Positions 14,962 to 23,595 of a stretch of 64,000 nt of DNA are shown here, in pieces. The notes below the pieces were generated by a model, which did not search any database, was not told the DNA's origin, and saw nothing but the letters and a program-made list of their open reading frames with translations. How positions within the stretch are numbered: position 1 is the stretch's first letter; each line of letters starts with the position of its first letter. A program made the translations under genes and the position numbers. Source of the stretch: Paracoccaceae bacterium (GTDB lineage Bacteria; Pseudomonadota; Alphaproteobacteria; Rhodobacterales; Rhodobacteraceae); the NCBI GenBank assembly GCA_027492585.1, contig JAPUEK010000089.1, forward strand, positions 62,001 through 126,000, given 5' to 3'.

Positions 14962-15858
14962 ATGTGCGGAATCGTTGGGCTGTTCCTCAAAGACCCCAAA
15001 CTGGAACCAAAACTCGGCGCCATGCTGACCGACATGCTGATCACCATGACGGATCGCGGCCCCGATTCGGCAGGCATCGCCATTTACGGCGCGGGTGACG
15101 GCAAGCGCGCGAAGATCACCGTGCAGTCGGCCGATCCCGATGCGGATTTCAGATCGCTCGACGCGGATCTGAAAGAGGCGATCGGCAAGCCGGTGCTGAT
15201 GCTGGTCAAAAGCACCCATGCCGTGCTCGAGGTCCCGGTGGACCAGATGGAGGCGGCGCGGACGGCGCTTGCCCATCTGCGCCCGCAGGTGAAGGTGATG
15301 AGCGCCGGCGAGAATATCGAGATCTTCAAGGAAGTCGGCCTGCCCAAGGATGTGGCGGCGCGCTTCGAGGTTTCGAAGATGGGCGGCACCCATGGCATCG
15401 GCCACACCCGCATGGCCACGGAAAGCGCCGTGACCACCATGGGCGCGCACCCGTTCTCGACCGGGGCGGATCAGTGCCTCGTCCACAACGGCTCGTTGTC
15501 GAACCACAACGGCGTGCGGCGCACGCTGAAGAAGGCGGGCATGACCTTCGAGACGGAGAACGACACCGAAGTCGCCGCCGCCTTCATCAGCCACAAGCTG
15601 AAGGAAGGCGCGCAGCTCGGCGAGGCGATGGAGGCGACGCTGACCGATCTCGACGGGTTCTTCACCTTCGTCGTCGGCACCAAGAACGGCTTCGGCGTGG
15701 TCCGTGACCCGATCGCCTGCAAGCCCGCCGTCATGGCCGAAACCGATCAGTATGTCGCCTTCGGCAGCGAATACCGGGCCTTGGTCAACCTGCCGGGCAT
15801 CGAAGAGGCCCGCGTCTGGGAACCGGAACCGGCCACCGTCTACTTCTGGGAGCGTTGA
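14962..15858 (+). CDS. mgsA: N-methylglutamate synthase subunit A (class II glutamine amidotransferase, GlxB-like)
   Basis: The protein has 298 residues from the ATG at 14962, which has a strong GAAAGGAG site. This start leaves Cys2 (MCGIVGLF) as the N-terminal nucleophile of the Ntn glutaminase fold. GHTRMATESAVTTMGAHPF near residues 152-170 and the VHNGSLSN motif complete the domain. In this context it acts on gamma-glutamylmethylamide, delivering methylamine to the synthase. It starts a four-gene operon (mgsABC-gmaS) with gaps of only 4, 9 and 34 bp. Confidence 0.88.
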   Translation: MCGIVGLFLKDPKLEPKLGAMLTDMLITMTDRGPDSAGIAIYGAGDGKRAKITVQSADPDADFRSLDADLKEAIGKPVLMLVKSTHAVLEVPVDQMEAARTALAHLRPQVKVMSAGENIEIFKEVGLPKDVAARFEVSKMGGTHGIGHTRMATESAVTTMGAHPFSTGADQCLVHNGSLSNHNGVRRTLKKAGMTFETENDTEVAAAFISHKLKEGAQLGEAMEATLTDLDGFFTFVVGTKNGFGVVRDPIACKPAVMAETDQYVAFGSEYRALVNLPGIEEARVWEPEPATVYFWER

Positions 15859-15862
15859 GACG

Positions 15863-16552
15863 ATGCAGACTTTCGACCTTGGCGCGGAAGGGCTCCGCGC
15901 ACTGAACTCGGCGCTGCACGCCTTGAAAGGCCAGACCAACATGACCTCCTGGGAGGTCGTCAACCCCAAGGGCGCCCATGCCATCGCGGCAGGGGTGGAT
16001 GCGCCGGTCGATATCACGGTGCGCGGCTCCACCGGCTATTACTGCGCCGGGATGAACAAGCAGGCGACGATCCGGGTGAAAGGCTCCGCCGGGCCGGGGG
16101 TCGCCGAGAACATGATGTCCGGCACCGTGATCATCGACGGCGATGCCAGCCAGTATGCCGGGGCGACCGGGCGCGGCGGTTTGCTGGTGATCAAGGGCAA
16201 TGCCGCCTCGCGCTGCGGTATTTCCATGAAGGGCATCGACATCGTGGTGCATGGCAACATCGGCCACATGTCCTGCTTCATGGCGCAGTCGGGCCATATG
16301 GTCGTCCTTGGCGATGCCGGCGACGCGCTGGGCGATTCGCTTTACGAGGCGAAGCTCTTCGTGCGCGGCTCGGTCAAATCGCTTGGCGCCGACTGCATCG
16401 AGAAAGAGATGCGGCCCGAGCATTACGAGGCGCTCGAAGACCTTCTTCGCCGGGGGGAGGCCGATGGCAAGGCCCGGCCCGAGGAGTTCCGCCGCTATGG
16501 TTCGGCGCGCAAGCTCTACACCTTCAACATCGACAATGCGTCCTCTTACTAG
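15863..16552 (+). CDS. mgsB: N-methylglutamate synthase subunit B (GXGXG domain, GlxC-like)
   Basis: The protein has 229 residues from the ATG at 15863. It is the glutamate-synthase alpha-subunit C-terminal beta-helix as a stand-alone protein. The repeated G-rich turns are visible between about residues 50 and 175 (ITVRGSTGYYCAGM, IDGDASQYAGATGRGG, VVHGNIGHM). It forms the structural and channelling part of the synthase together with MgsA and MgsC. The frame extends upstream into mgsA, but the ATG 4 bp after the mgsA stop is the natural start. Confidence 0.87.
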   Translation: MQTFDLGAEGLRALNSALHALKGQTNMTSWEVVNPKGAHAIAAGVDAPVDITVRGSTGYYCAGMNKQATIRVKGSAGPGVAENMMSGTVIIDGDASQYAGATGRGGLLVIKGNAASRCGISMKGIDIVVHGNIGHMSCFMAQSGHMVVLGDAGDALGDSLYEAKLFVRGSVKSLGADCIEKEMRPEHYEALEDLLRRGEADGKARPEEFRRYGSARKLYTFNIDNASSY

Positions 16553-16561
16553 GGCTTCAGA

Positions 16562-17890
16562 ATGACCGATTTCCCCCGCACCCCGCCGCGCTTTTCGGCG
16601 ACCTTCACCCCGGCGATCAACGCTGAAATCCGCCGTGCCGCGGCGACCGGCATCTATGACATCCGGGGCGGCGGCACCAAGCGCCACCTGCCGCATTTCG
16701 ACGATCTGCTGTTCCTCGGCGCCTCGATCAGCCGCTATCCGCTGGAAGGCTACCGCGAGAAATGCGCCACCGATGTCTGGCTCGGCACCCGCTTTGCCAA
16801 GAAGCCGATCCATCTGGATATTCCGATCACCATCGCCGGGATGAGCTTCGGCGCCCTTTCCGGCCCGGCGAAAGAGGCGCTCGGCCGCGGGGCTTCGGCC
16901 TCCGGCACATCGACCACCACCGGCGACGGCGGCATGACCGAGGAAGAGCGCGGCCATTCCAAGACGCTGGTTTACCAGTATCTGCCCTCCCGCTACGGCA
17001 TGAACCCCGATGACCTGCGCCGCGCCGATGCGATCGAGGTGGTGGTCGGTCAGGGCGCCAAGCCCGGCGGCGGCGGGATGCTTCTGGGCCAGAAGATCTC
17101 GGACCGCGTGGCGATGATGCGGAACCTGCCGAAGGGCATCGACCAGCGGTCGGCCTGCCGTCACCCCGACTGGACCGGGCCGGATGATCTGGAAATCAAG
17201 ATCATGGAGATCCGCGAGATCACCGATTGGGAAAAGCCGATCTATGTGAAGGTCGGCGGCGCGCGCCCCTATTACGACACCGCCCTTGCGGTGAAGGCCG
17301 GGGCCGATGTGGTCGTCCTTGATGGGATGCAGGGCGGCACGGCGGCCACACAGGACGTGTTCATCGAGCATGTGGGGATGCCGATCCTCGCCTGCATCCC
17401 GCAGGCGGTGAAGGCGCTGCAGGACCTCGGGATGCACCGCAAGGTGCAGCTCATCGTCTCCGGCGGGATCCGGACCGGGGCGGATGTGGCCAAGGCTATC
17501 GCGCTCGGCGCCGACGCCGTCGCCATCGGGACCGCGGCGCTCATCGCGCTGGGCGACAACGATCCGCGCTGGGAAGAGGAATACCGCAAGCTCGGCACCA
17601 CCGCCGATGCCTATGACGACTGGCACGAAGGCCGCGACCCGGCCGGGATCACCACCCAGGACCCGGAGCTGTTCGGCCGCTTCGATCCGGTGCTCGGCGG
17701 GCGGCGGCTCAAGAACTACCTCAAGGTGATGACGCTGGAGGCGCAGACCATCGCGCGGGCCTGCGGCAAGAACCACCTCCACAACCTCGAACCCGAAGAC
17801 CTTTGCGCGCTGACCATCGAGGCGGCGGCCATGGCAGGCGTGCCGATTGCCGGAACCAACTGGGTTCCGGGCCGCTCCGGCGGCTTCTGA
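16562..17890 (+). CDS. mgsC: N-methylglutamate synthase subunit C (FMN-binding glutamate-synthase-like, GlxD)
   Basis: The protein has 442 residues and matches the FMN-binding central domain of glutamate synthase. Characteristic segments are PITIAGMSFGALSGPAKEAL, TSTTTGDGGMTEEER, YVKVGGARPYYDTALAV and SGGIRTGADVAKAIALGADA. It carries out the reductive transfer of methylamine to 2-oxoglutarate, giving N-methylglutamate. The Cys-rich regions (CRHPDW, CIPQAVK, CGKNHL) could supply iron-sulfur ligands as in glutamate synthase, but the exact ligands cannot be assigned by eye. Confidence 0.88.
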   Translation: MTDFPRTPPRFSATFTPAINAEIRRAAATGIYDIRGGGTKRHLPHFDDLLFLGASISRYPLEGYREKCATDVWLGTRFAKKPIHLDIPITIAGMSFGALSGPAKEALGRGASASGTSTTTGDGGMTEEERGHSKTLVYQYLPSRYGMNPDDLRRADAIEVVVGQGAKPGGGGMLLGQKISDRVAMMRNLPKGIDQRSACRHPDWTGPDDLEIKIMEIREITDWEKPIYVKVGGARPYYDTALAVKAGADVVVLDGMQGGTAATQDVFIEHVGMPILACIPQAVKALQDLGMHRKVQLIVSGGIRTGADVAKAIALGADAVAIGTAALIALGDNDPRWEEEYRKLGTTADAYDDWHEGRDPAGITTQDPELFGRFDPVLGGRRLKNYLKVMTLEAQTIARACGKNHLHNLEPEDLCALTIEAAAMAGVPIAGTNWVPGRSGGF

Positions 17891-17924
17891 GACAAAAACA
17901 TAAAGACGACAGGGAGTTACCAAG

Positions 17925-19232
17925 ATGACGAAGGACCTTGCCAAATGGGCAAAGGAAAAAGGCGTCAAATACTTCATGATCTCCTACACCGACCTGTTCG
18001 GTTCGCAGCGGGCCAAACTGGTCCCGACGCAGGCGATCAACGACATGGCGGAGGACGGGGCGGGCTTCGCCGGGTTCGCAACCTGGCTTGACCTGACCCC
18101 CGCCCACCCCGACCTGATGGCGGTGCCGGACCCGAGCTCTGCCATCCAGCTGCCATGGAAAAAGGATGTGGCCTGGGTCGCCGCCCGCGCCACGATGGAA
18201 GGCAAGCTCGTCGATCAGGCGCCCCGCAACGTGCTGGAGCGCCTGATCGGAGAGGCCGCCAAGGAAGGCCTTCGCGTCAAGACCGGGGTGGAGCCGGAGT
18301 TCTTCATCCTCTCCCCCGACGGCAGCCAGATCTCCGACCCCTATGATACGGCGGAGAAGCCCTGCTACGACCAGCAGGCGGTCATGCGCCGCTATGATGT
18401 GATCGCGGAAGTCTGCGATTACATGCTGGAGCTGGGCTGGGAGGCCTATCAGAACGACCACGAGGACGCGATCGGCCAGTTCGAGATGAACTGGAAATAT
18501 GACGACGCCATGCAGACCGCCGACAAGCATAGCTTCTTCAAGTTCATGATGAAGTCGGTGGCGGAAAAGCACGGCTATCGCGCCACCTTCATGCCGAAGC
18601 CCTTCAAGGGCCTGACCGGATCGGGCTGCCACGCCCATATCTCGGTCTGGTCGATGGACGGCAAGACCAATGCCTTCGCCGACAAGTCGAAGGAGCTGAG
18701 CCTCTCCGATCAGGGCCGCACCTTCCTCGGCGGGATCATGAAGCACGCCTCGGCTCTGGCGGCGATCTGCAACCCGACGGTCAACAGCTACAAGCGCATC
18801 AACGCGCCGCGCACGTCCTCGGGGGCGACCTGGGCGCCGAACACCGTGACCTGGACCGGCAACAACCGCACCCATATGGTCCGCGTTCCGGGACCGGGAC
18901 GGTTCGAGCTGCGCCTGCCGGATGGCGCCGCCAACCCCTATCTGTTGCAGGCCGTCATCATCGCGGCAGGCCTTGATGGGGTGCGGTCCAAGGCCGATCC
19001 GGGCCGTCGCTATGACATCGACATGTATCAGCAGGGCCATACCGTCAAAGGCGCGCCGAAACTGCCGCTGAACCTGCTCGATGCGCTGCGCGAATACGAC
19101 AAGGACAAGACGCTGAAGGCAATGATGGGCGAGGAATTCTCTGCCGCCTATCTCAAGCTGAAGCATCGGGAGTGGAACAGCTATGTCTCGCATTTCTCCG
19201 CCTGGGAGCATGAAAACACGCTCGACATCTGA
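17925..19232 (+). CDS. gmaS: Gamma-glutamylmethylamide synthetase (glutamine synthetase III/GlnT-like)
   Basis: The protein has 435 residues with an AGGGAG site before the ATG. It is a glutamine synthetase superfamily member. KTGVEPEFFILSPDG and NDHEDAIGQFEMNW are metal-binding glutamate regions, GSGCHAHISVW is the glutamate-binding loop, and PGPGRFELRLPDGAANPYL is the C-terminal catalytic segment. The start (MTKDLAKWAKEKGVKYFMIS) and length match GmaS rather than GlnA. GmaS ligates methylamine to glutamate with ATP. As the last gene of mgsABC-gmaS, the assignment is strengthened by context. It is followed by a 13-bp-stem hairpin. Confidence 0.9.
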   Translation: MTKDLAKWAKEKGVKYFMISYTDLFGSQRAKLVPTQAINDMAEDGAGFAGFATWLDLTPAHPDLMAVPDPSSAIQLPWKKDVAWVAARATMEGKLVDQAPRNVLERLIGEAAKEGLRVKTGVEPEFFILSPDGSQISDPYDTAEKPCYDQQAVMRRYDVIAEVCDYMLELGWEAYQNDHEDAIGQFEMNWKYDDAMQTADKHSFFKFMMKSVAEKHGYRATFMPKPFKGLTGSGCHAHISVWSMDGKTNAFADKSKELSLSDQGRTFLGGIMKHASALAAICNPTVNSYKRINAPRTSSGATWAPNTVTWTGNNRTHMVRVPGPGRFELRLPDGAANPYLLQAVIIAAGLDGVRSKADPGRRYDIDMYQQGHTVKGAPKLPLNLLDALREYDKDKTLKAMMGEEFSAAYLKLKHREWNSYVSHFSAWEHENTLDI

Positions 19233-19239
19233 GGGTCTT

Positions 19240-19269
19240 GGCAGGAAGCGGGATTGCCCGCTTCCTGCC
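19240..19269. terminator. Strong bidirectional hairpin after gmaS
   Basis: A perfect 13-bp stem (GGCAGGAAGCGGG / CCCGCTTCCTGCC) with loop ATTG lies between the gmaS stop (+) and the stop of the DASS transporter (-). It serves both convergent genes. There is no U-tract on either side. Confidence 0.65.
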
Positions 19270-19271
19270 GT

Positions 19272-20669
19272 TCAGATCCAGCCGAGAAGCCGCCACCAGA
19301 GATAGTCGAGCGGGATCAGCACCACCACCGTCAGCACCGCAAGCGGCAGAAGCACGCGGGCCAGATGGCTCAGCCTTTCCCCGGAAAGCTGCATCGCCAC
19401 AAGCAGGGGCGCCACCTGATAGGGAAAGATCACCGTCGAAAAGCCGACAACCTGCGTCATCAGCACCGCCTTCAGGCCGAAGCCGGAAAGCTGGGCCAGA
19501 TCGCCTGCCATCGGGGTCAGCACTGTCGGAACGCTCGGCACCGTCGCCACCAGCCCTGTCAGTGACGCCATCAGCGACAGGGACAGGAAGTTCAGCAGAT
19601 CGCGCCCCGGCGCCATGGGCAGAACCCGTTCCAGCACATGACCCAGCTCCGCACCAAGGCCGGAGGCGTTGACCATCGCCCCAAGCGCCAAGGCTCCGGC
19701 CACGAACAGCAGCATCCCGAAATCCACCGAGGCGCGGAAAGCCTGCGGCTCGACCACCCCCGCTTTTGGCATCAGCAGGAAGGTCGCGGCGGCCAGCCCT
19801 ACCCAGGCCGGATTGATCCCGTGGAGCCGGTCGGTCATCCAGAAGGCCAGCGTGACCAGCAGAACCAGTGCCACCCGGCGCTGTGCGCCCTGCCGGCCGG
19901 CGGTGCTTGCCGTCTCGGGCGGGGCGAGGGTTGCAATGCGATCCGGGAAAAACCGCAGGATCAGCAGGACTGTCAGAACAGCTTTCATCACCCCGAGCAC
20001 CGGATAATGCAGCAGCAGATATTCGGTGTAGCCGATGCTCGTGTGATGGATCGTCTCCGCCGCGCCCGACAGGATCATGTTGGGGATGTTGGAGGGCAGG
20101 ATGGCAAAGCTCGGCAGATTGCAGCCGAGCGCCAGCACCACCGCAATGCCGATCCGCCCGTTGGAACCGCTGCCGAAGCCGCAGCGTTGCGCTAGCGCCA
20201 TGCCGATCGGCACCATCACCACCGCCCGCCCGACCGAGGAGGGCATGATCGCCCCGAGCAGCATCGCCACCAGCATCAGCCCGCCGATCAGCCTCGGATA
20301 GCTGCCGGTCAGCGGGGGCGAGATGAGCTCCGCCAGCCGCCCGCCCAACCCGGTGGTGCTGATCGCGGCCCCGATCACGAAGCCGGAGACGATCAGCCAG
20401 ACAGCGGTGGAGCCGAAGCCCGCAAAGATGAGATCGGGTGGTGCGAGACCGAGGATCAGGGCCACGGCAAACAGCAGCAGGCTGGGCAGGTAGGACGGCA
20501 CGACACCCGTGGCCCACAGGGCCAGTGTGATCAGCACGATGGCAAGGGTGCGGCTTTGCAGTGCCGGAACCGTGCCGCCACTCAGCATCGGTGCCAGCAA
20601 GCCGAGGGTCGCTGTCACCGTGAGGAGGCCGAGAAGGGCCATGTGCTTGCCGGAAAGTTCCCTGATCAT
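19272..20669 (-). CDS. DASS/SLC13-family anion transporter
   Basis: The protein has 465 residues from the ATG at 20669, which has GGGAGC seven bases upstream; another in-frame ATG lies at 20684 with a poorer site. It is almost entirely hydrophobic, with 11-12 segments. LWATGVVPSYLPSLLLFAVALILG, the GFGSTAVWLIVSGFVIGAAIS region and a repeated AGDLAQLSGFGLKA half are typical of divalent-anion:sodium symporters (dicarboxylates, sulfate, tartrate). The substrate cannot be read. It is divergent from an AraC regulator that probably controls it. Confidence 0.78.
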   Translation of the reverse strand: MIRELSGKHMALLGLLTVTATLGLLAPMLSGGTVPALQSRTLAIVLITLALWATGVVPSYLPSLLLFAVALILGLAPPDLIFAGFGSTAVWLIVSGFVIGAAISTTGLGGRLAELISPPLTGSYPRLIGGLMLVAMLLGAIMPSSVGRAVVMVPIGMALAQRCGFGSGSNGRIGIAVVLALGCNLPSFAILPSNIPNMILSGAAETIHHTSIGYTEYLLLHYPVLGVMKAVLTVLLILRFFPDRIATLAPPETASTAGRQGAQRRVALVLLVTLAFWMTDRLHGINPAWVGLAAATFLLMPKAGVVEPQAFRASVDFGMLLFVAGALALGAMVNASGLGAELGHVLERVLPMAPGRDLLNFLSLSLMASLTGLVATVPSVPTVLTPMAGDLAQLSGFGLKAVLMTQVVGFSTVIFPYQVAPLLVAMQLSGERLSHLARVLLPLAVLTVVVLIPLDYLWWRLLGWI

Positions 20670-20707
20670 CCGCTGCTCCCGCATCCTGACAGGGTCAAGC
20701 TAGCCGA

Positions 20708-20726
20708 AAGGAGGTGGATGTATTAG
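20708..20726 (+). promoter_or_regulatory. Strong ribosome binding site followed by a two-codon ORF, in the araC leader
   Basis: AAGGAGGT (20708-20715) is the strongest Shine-Dalgarno in the neighbourhood, yet its ATG (20718) opens only Met-Tyr-stop. The AraC gene starts 9 bp after that stop at 20736. Its own ATG lacks a good site, so it may rely on re-initiation. Confidence 0.4.
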
Positions 20727-20735
20727 GCTGGTATC

Positions 20736-21545
20736 ATGACAATAGATGTCGCTGAGCCGCCAAATTTCACACCCAGCAACGTGGGCATGGTGGAGGATGC
20801 CGCCCGTCCCGTGCTCACCTATTGCCGCGACCTGATGGTCGGCGCGACGACCATCCCCCATTCCCATCTGCGCGGCCAGTTGCTCTGGGCGGTGCGCGGG
20901 GTGTTGCGGGTGATCAGCGGCCAGACGGTTTGGATCGTGCCGCCGAGCCATGCGGTCTGGATTCCGGGCGGGATCGTCCATCATATCGTCACGGAAACGG
21001 CGGCGGAGGCGCGCAATCTCTATATCGACCCCTCGCGGCAGCCGCGGTCTGGGGGGCGGGGCTGTGCCGTCCTCCTCCTCTCGCCGCTGATGCGCGAGAT
21101 GATCCTGCGGCTGACGGCGCGCGACCCGGAAGCCGCCTTCGGTGCGGTGGAGCTGCGGCTTGCCGAGGCGGCGCTGGATGAGATCGCCGCCCTGCCCGAG
21201 GCGCCTCTGACCCTGCCCGGCGCACGGGATGCGCGGCTGTTGCGCCTGACCGGGCATCTTGGCCGCAATCCCGCCGACCCTCGGCCGCTGACGGAGCTTG
21301 CCACCCTTGCAGGGGCCAGCCCCCGCACGCTGGAGCGGCTGTTCCAAAGCGAAACCGGCCTGACGTTCCGGCATTGGCGCGGACGCCTGCGCCTTCTGGC
21401 TGCCATTGAACGCCTGGAACGTGGCGAAAGCAGCACCGCCATCGCCTATGCGCTCGGCTATCGCAGCCCGAGCGCCTTCGTCGCCGCCTTCCGGCAGGAG
21501 TTCGGCCAACCACCCCAGAGCTTTCTGCGCGGCAGGGTGCCATGA
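20736..21545 (+). CDS. AraC-family regulator with N-terminal cupin sensor
   Basis: The protein has 269 residues. Residues about 35-100 form a cupin (IPHSHLRGQLLWAVRGVLRV, then VPPSHAVWIPGGIVHHI), as in NimR-like AraC proteins. The last about 90 residues hold two HTH motifs (LTELATLAGASPRTLERLF; STAIAYALGYRSPSAFVAAF). It is divergent from the DASS transporter with a short shared promoter region, so transporter control is likely. Translation may depend on re-initiation after a two-codon leader. Confidence 0.85.
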   Translation: MTIDVAEPPNFTPSNVGMVEDAARPVLTYCRDLMVGATTIPHSHLRGQLLWAVRGVLRVISGQTVWIVPPSHAVWIPGGIVHHIVTETAAEARNLYIDPSRQPRSGGRGCAVLLLSPLMREMILRLTARDPEAAFGAVELRLAEAALDEIAALPEAPLTLPGARDARLLRLTGHLGRNPADPRPLTELATLAGASPRTLERLFQSETGLTFRHWRGRLRLLAAIERLERGESSTAIAYALGYRSPSAFVAAFRQEFGQPPQSFLRGRVP

Positions 21546-21568
21546 AAAAGGCCGCCCACCGGGCGGCC
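21545..21568 (-). terminator. Minus-strand intrinsic terminator next to the araC stop
   Basis: The stem GGCCGCCC / GGGCGGCC (arms 21550-21557 and 21561-21568, loop ACC) is preceded by an A5 run on the plus strand. On the minus strand this gives a canonical GC-stem plus U5 terminator. No annotated minus-strand gene ends here, so it points to an unannotated minus-strand transcript. On the plus strand it may also stop araC transcription, but without a U-tract. Confidence 0.6.
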
Positions 21569-21942
21569 CCATTCATTCAGGTGGTTCTTCTGGCTGTGTC
21601 CATCGGCTGCGTAGGGCTTGCGCCATGCGTGGCCAGGCATTGCTTGACATCTGGCTGGCACCCCGAAGGGGCTTGCTGGATCAGAACTGCCGGGAATGTG
21701 AGAGCGGGCTTGCAATATGCTGGCTGGCTGTCTTGAGGGGAATTTAGATGCCGCAGCGCCGCAGGTCAAGGGGCGGCGCAAAAATTTCTCTTTAGAATCA
21801 AATAGTTGACTTATTTGATCGGGAAATAATCCTGACAATTCTGCTTGGGAGGCTAAGCCATTCAAAACAAAGGATGGAGACGGTGATCCGGTATCGGGGG
21901 CCGATGGTGCGGCCCGGTCAGACGGGTAGCGGGCTTCGGCGC
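21569..21942. other. Gene-free stretch, partly AT-rich; possible minus-strand small RNA locus
   Basis: No credible protein gene is visible in about 370 bp. The part at 21775-21860 is clearly more AT-rich than its surroundings and holds a perfect inverted repeat (21797-21819). On the minus strand a TTGTCA hexamer (about 21834-21839) is followed after 17 bp by AATAAG, a possible promoter. With the U5 terminator at 21545-21568 this would yield a transcript of roughly 250-300 nt. A 25-codon minus-strand ORF (begins MSSNAWPR) is possible but unsupported. Confidence 0.35.
21797..21819. promoter_or_regulatory. Perfect inverted repeat, operator candidate
   Basis: ATCAAATA and TATTTGAT are perfect 8-bp arms around a 7-bp centre, GTTGACT. 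The right arm overlaps the candidate minus-strand promoter spacer, which is where a repressor would bind. Confidence 0.45.
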
Positions 21943-21984
21943 ACAAAAGAAAAGGAGCGGCCGCCTCATGGCGACCGCTCCTTT
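21943..21984 (-). terminator. Rho-independent terminator of the siderophore esterase/receptor operon
   Basis: On the minus strand a 10-bp stem (AAAGGAGCGG / CCGCTCCTTT, arms 21975-21984 and 21951-21960) is followed by TTTTCTTTTG. It lies 27 bp past the esterase stop. Confidence 0.85.
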
Positions 21985-22011
21985 CATGCCGATTCCCCGC
22001 CTGTCAGCGCG

Positions 22012-23595
22012 TCAGGGCTGCGCCTCCTCGCCGAACAGCGCGATCAACCCCTCGGCAAGCGCCCCGCGCCAGACCAACCAGTCATGCCCGCCGCCATAAT
22101 CGCGCCAGATGACGGGATAGCCCTTGATCCGCAACACATCCCGCAACTGCCGGGACGTGTCGAGAATCCCCGGCGTGCCGTCGCGGCCAAGCTCGAACCG
22201 GCCCGCCGTCAGGACGAACCGGACCGGCAGCTTCTCCCGCGCGGCAAATTCGGCCGCGACAAAGGGGATGCCATCGGCAACCACCCCCTCGGGCGCCCAC
22301 CAGAAGGAGCCCGACATCGACAGCACATTGCCGAAAGCCTCCGGGTGGCGCAGCGCGACAGTGGCGGAGGCGAGACCGCCATAGCTTGCCCCCGCCAGAA
22401 CGGTCCGCGCCGGATCAGGATGCAGGCCGAGCCGGGCCGCGACCTGCGGCAGCAGTTCCTGCGCCAGGGCGTCGGCGAAGGCATCATTCCCCGGCAACTC
22501 GCGGGAGCGGGTTTCGCTGCCGAGCGAAGGGATCAGCACCGCCACCACCGGCGGCAGATCCCCCTGCCGCGTCAGGGTATCGAGCATCGCGGGAACGGCG
22601 ATCTGCCGCTCCATCTTTTCGCCGTCGAACAGAAAGGCGAGCACGAGGCGCGGATCAGCGGGATCGAAGCCGCGCGGCATGGCAAGCGTGATCTCCCGGC
22701 TGTTGCCGAGCGTCGGGCTGGCAAAGGTGAAACGGTCCGGCACGGGATCGGCCTCAGCCACAGGCGGGGTGCCGGGCTGCGCCGGGGCGTCAGGCAGGGT
22801 CACCGTCGAATTGCGGTTGAACCTGTCGGGACCATCCGCTGGCCAGGGGTGCCGGTTCAGCGGATCTTCCTGCGCGGTGGCGAGGATCGCCACGCGACGG
22901 GTGCGGGCATCGGCGGGAAGATCGGGGATATCCGGGGCAAGCTGATAGGAAAGCCGCGTATCCTCTGGCACGGGAAAGCTCTTGAACCAGACATCGCTGT
23001 TCCCGAGCCGGTCGAGCCAGACATGATCCCCCGCCGGGCCACCGAAAAGCCGGACGTTGCGCTTTGCTCCGCGCCAGAGAAAGGTCATCACCTTGCCTTT
23101 CGGCGTATCCTCGATCAGCGGAGTTCCCTCGGCGGTGAGACCGGCCCAGAAGGCTTCTGTCGTGCCGCCCGCGGCGAGGGTTTCGGCAAGCGCCGAAATC
23201 CGCGGGCTGTCATGGCCGGTAGGCGGCGCCACCTGCGCCTCCACAGGAACGAACATGTCCAGCGTCACCTTCATCGGCCCCGCCGCCGCGATCCGCAGCA
23301 AAAGCCCCTCCCCTTCGGCAACGGCGCGGAAATCGGTCGTGCCGGTTGCTCCGTCGGTCAGAAGCCGGAAGGGACTGCCATCGGGGCCAAGCAGTTCCGC
23401 CGAAAGCGGCAGGGTTCCGGCCTCGATCCGGCCCGCCACATAGTCGCCGCGGCGCGTGTCGATCCGCAAAAGACCGCCGGGCGCCTCGACCGTGACGCCG
23501 GTGCCAAGGGAAAGGGATGCGGGCGTCTCCGCCTGCATCCCCGAAGCCGTCAGCGCCAGCAAGGCCAGCACCGCGCCAATGCCGCGCCCTACCAT
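22012..23595 (-). CDS. Periplasmic Fes/IroE-type siderophore esterase
   Basis: The protein has 527 residues with a signal peptide (VLALLALTASGMQA, cleavage near residue 22). Residues about 170-270 resemble the N-terminal domain of enterochelin esterase (VMTFLWRGAKRNVRLFGG). The C-terminal half is an esterase-D-type alpha/beta hydrolase with the nucleophile motif GASYGG and the catalytic histidine in GGGHDW. Cytoplasmic Fes has about 400 residues; this exported form with an extra N-terminal region of about 130 residues would hydrolyse catecholate siderophores in the periplasm. It overlaps the receptor gene by 7 bp and shares its promoter. Confidence 0.82.
   Translation of the reverse strand: MVGRGIGAVLALLALTASGMQAETPASLSLGTGVTVEAPGGLLRIDTRRGDYVAGRIEAGTLPLSAELLGPDGSPFRLLTDGATGTTDFRAVAEGEGLLLRIAAAGPMKVTLDMFVPVEAQVAPPTGHDSPRISALAETLAAGGTTEAFWAGLTAEGTPLIEDTPKGKVMTFLWRGAKRNVRLFGGPAGDHVWLDRLGNSDVWFKSFPVPEDTRLSYQLAPDIPDLPADARTRRVAILATAQEDPLNRHPWPADGPDRFNRNSTVTLPDAPAQPGTPPVAEADPVPDRFTFASPTLGNSREITLAMPRGFDPADPRLVLAFLFDGEKMERQIAVPAMLDTLTRQGDLPPVVAVLIPSLGSETRSRELPGNDAFADALAQELLPQVAARLGLHPDPARTVLAGASYGGLASATVALRHPEAFGNVLSMSGSFWWAPEGVVADGIPFVAAEFAAREKLPVRFVLTAGRFELGRDGTPGILDTSRQLRDVLRIKGYPVIWRDYGGGHDWLVWRGALAEGLIALFGEEAQP

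Noticed and set aside
21458-21946. Minus-strand open frame of 162 codons in the gene-free stretch
   Set aside because: It crosses the terminator and the araC 3' end, has no ribosome binding site and no homology that I recognise.
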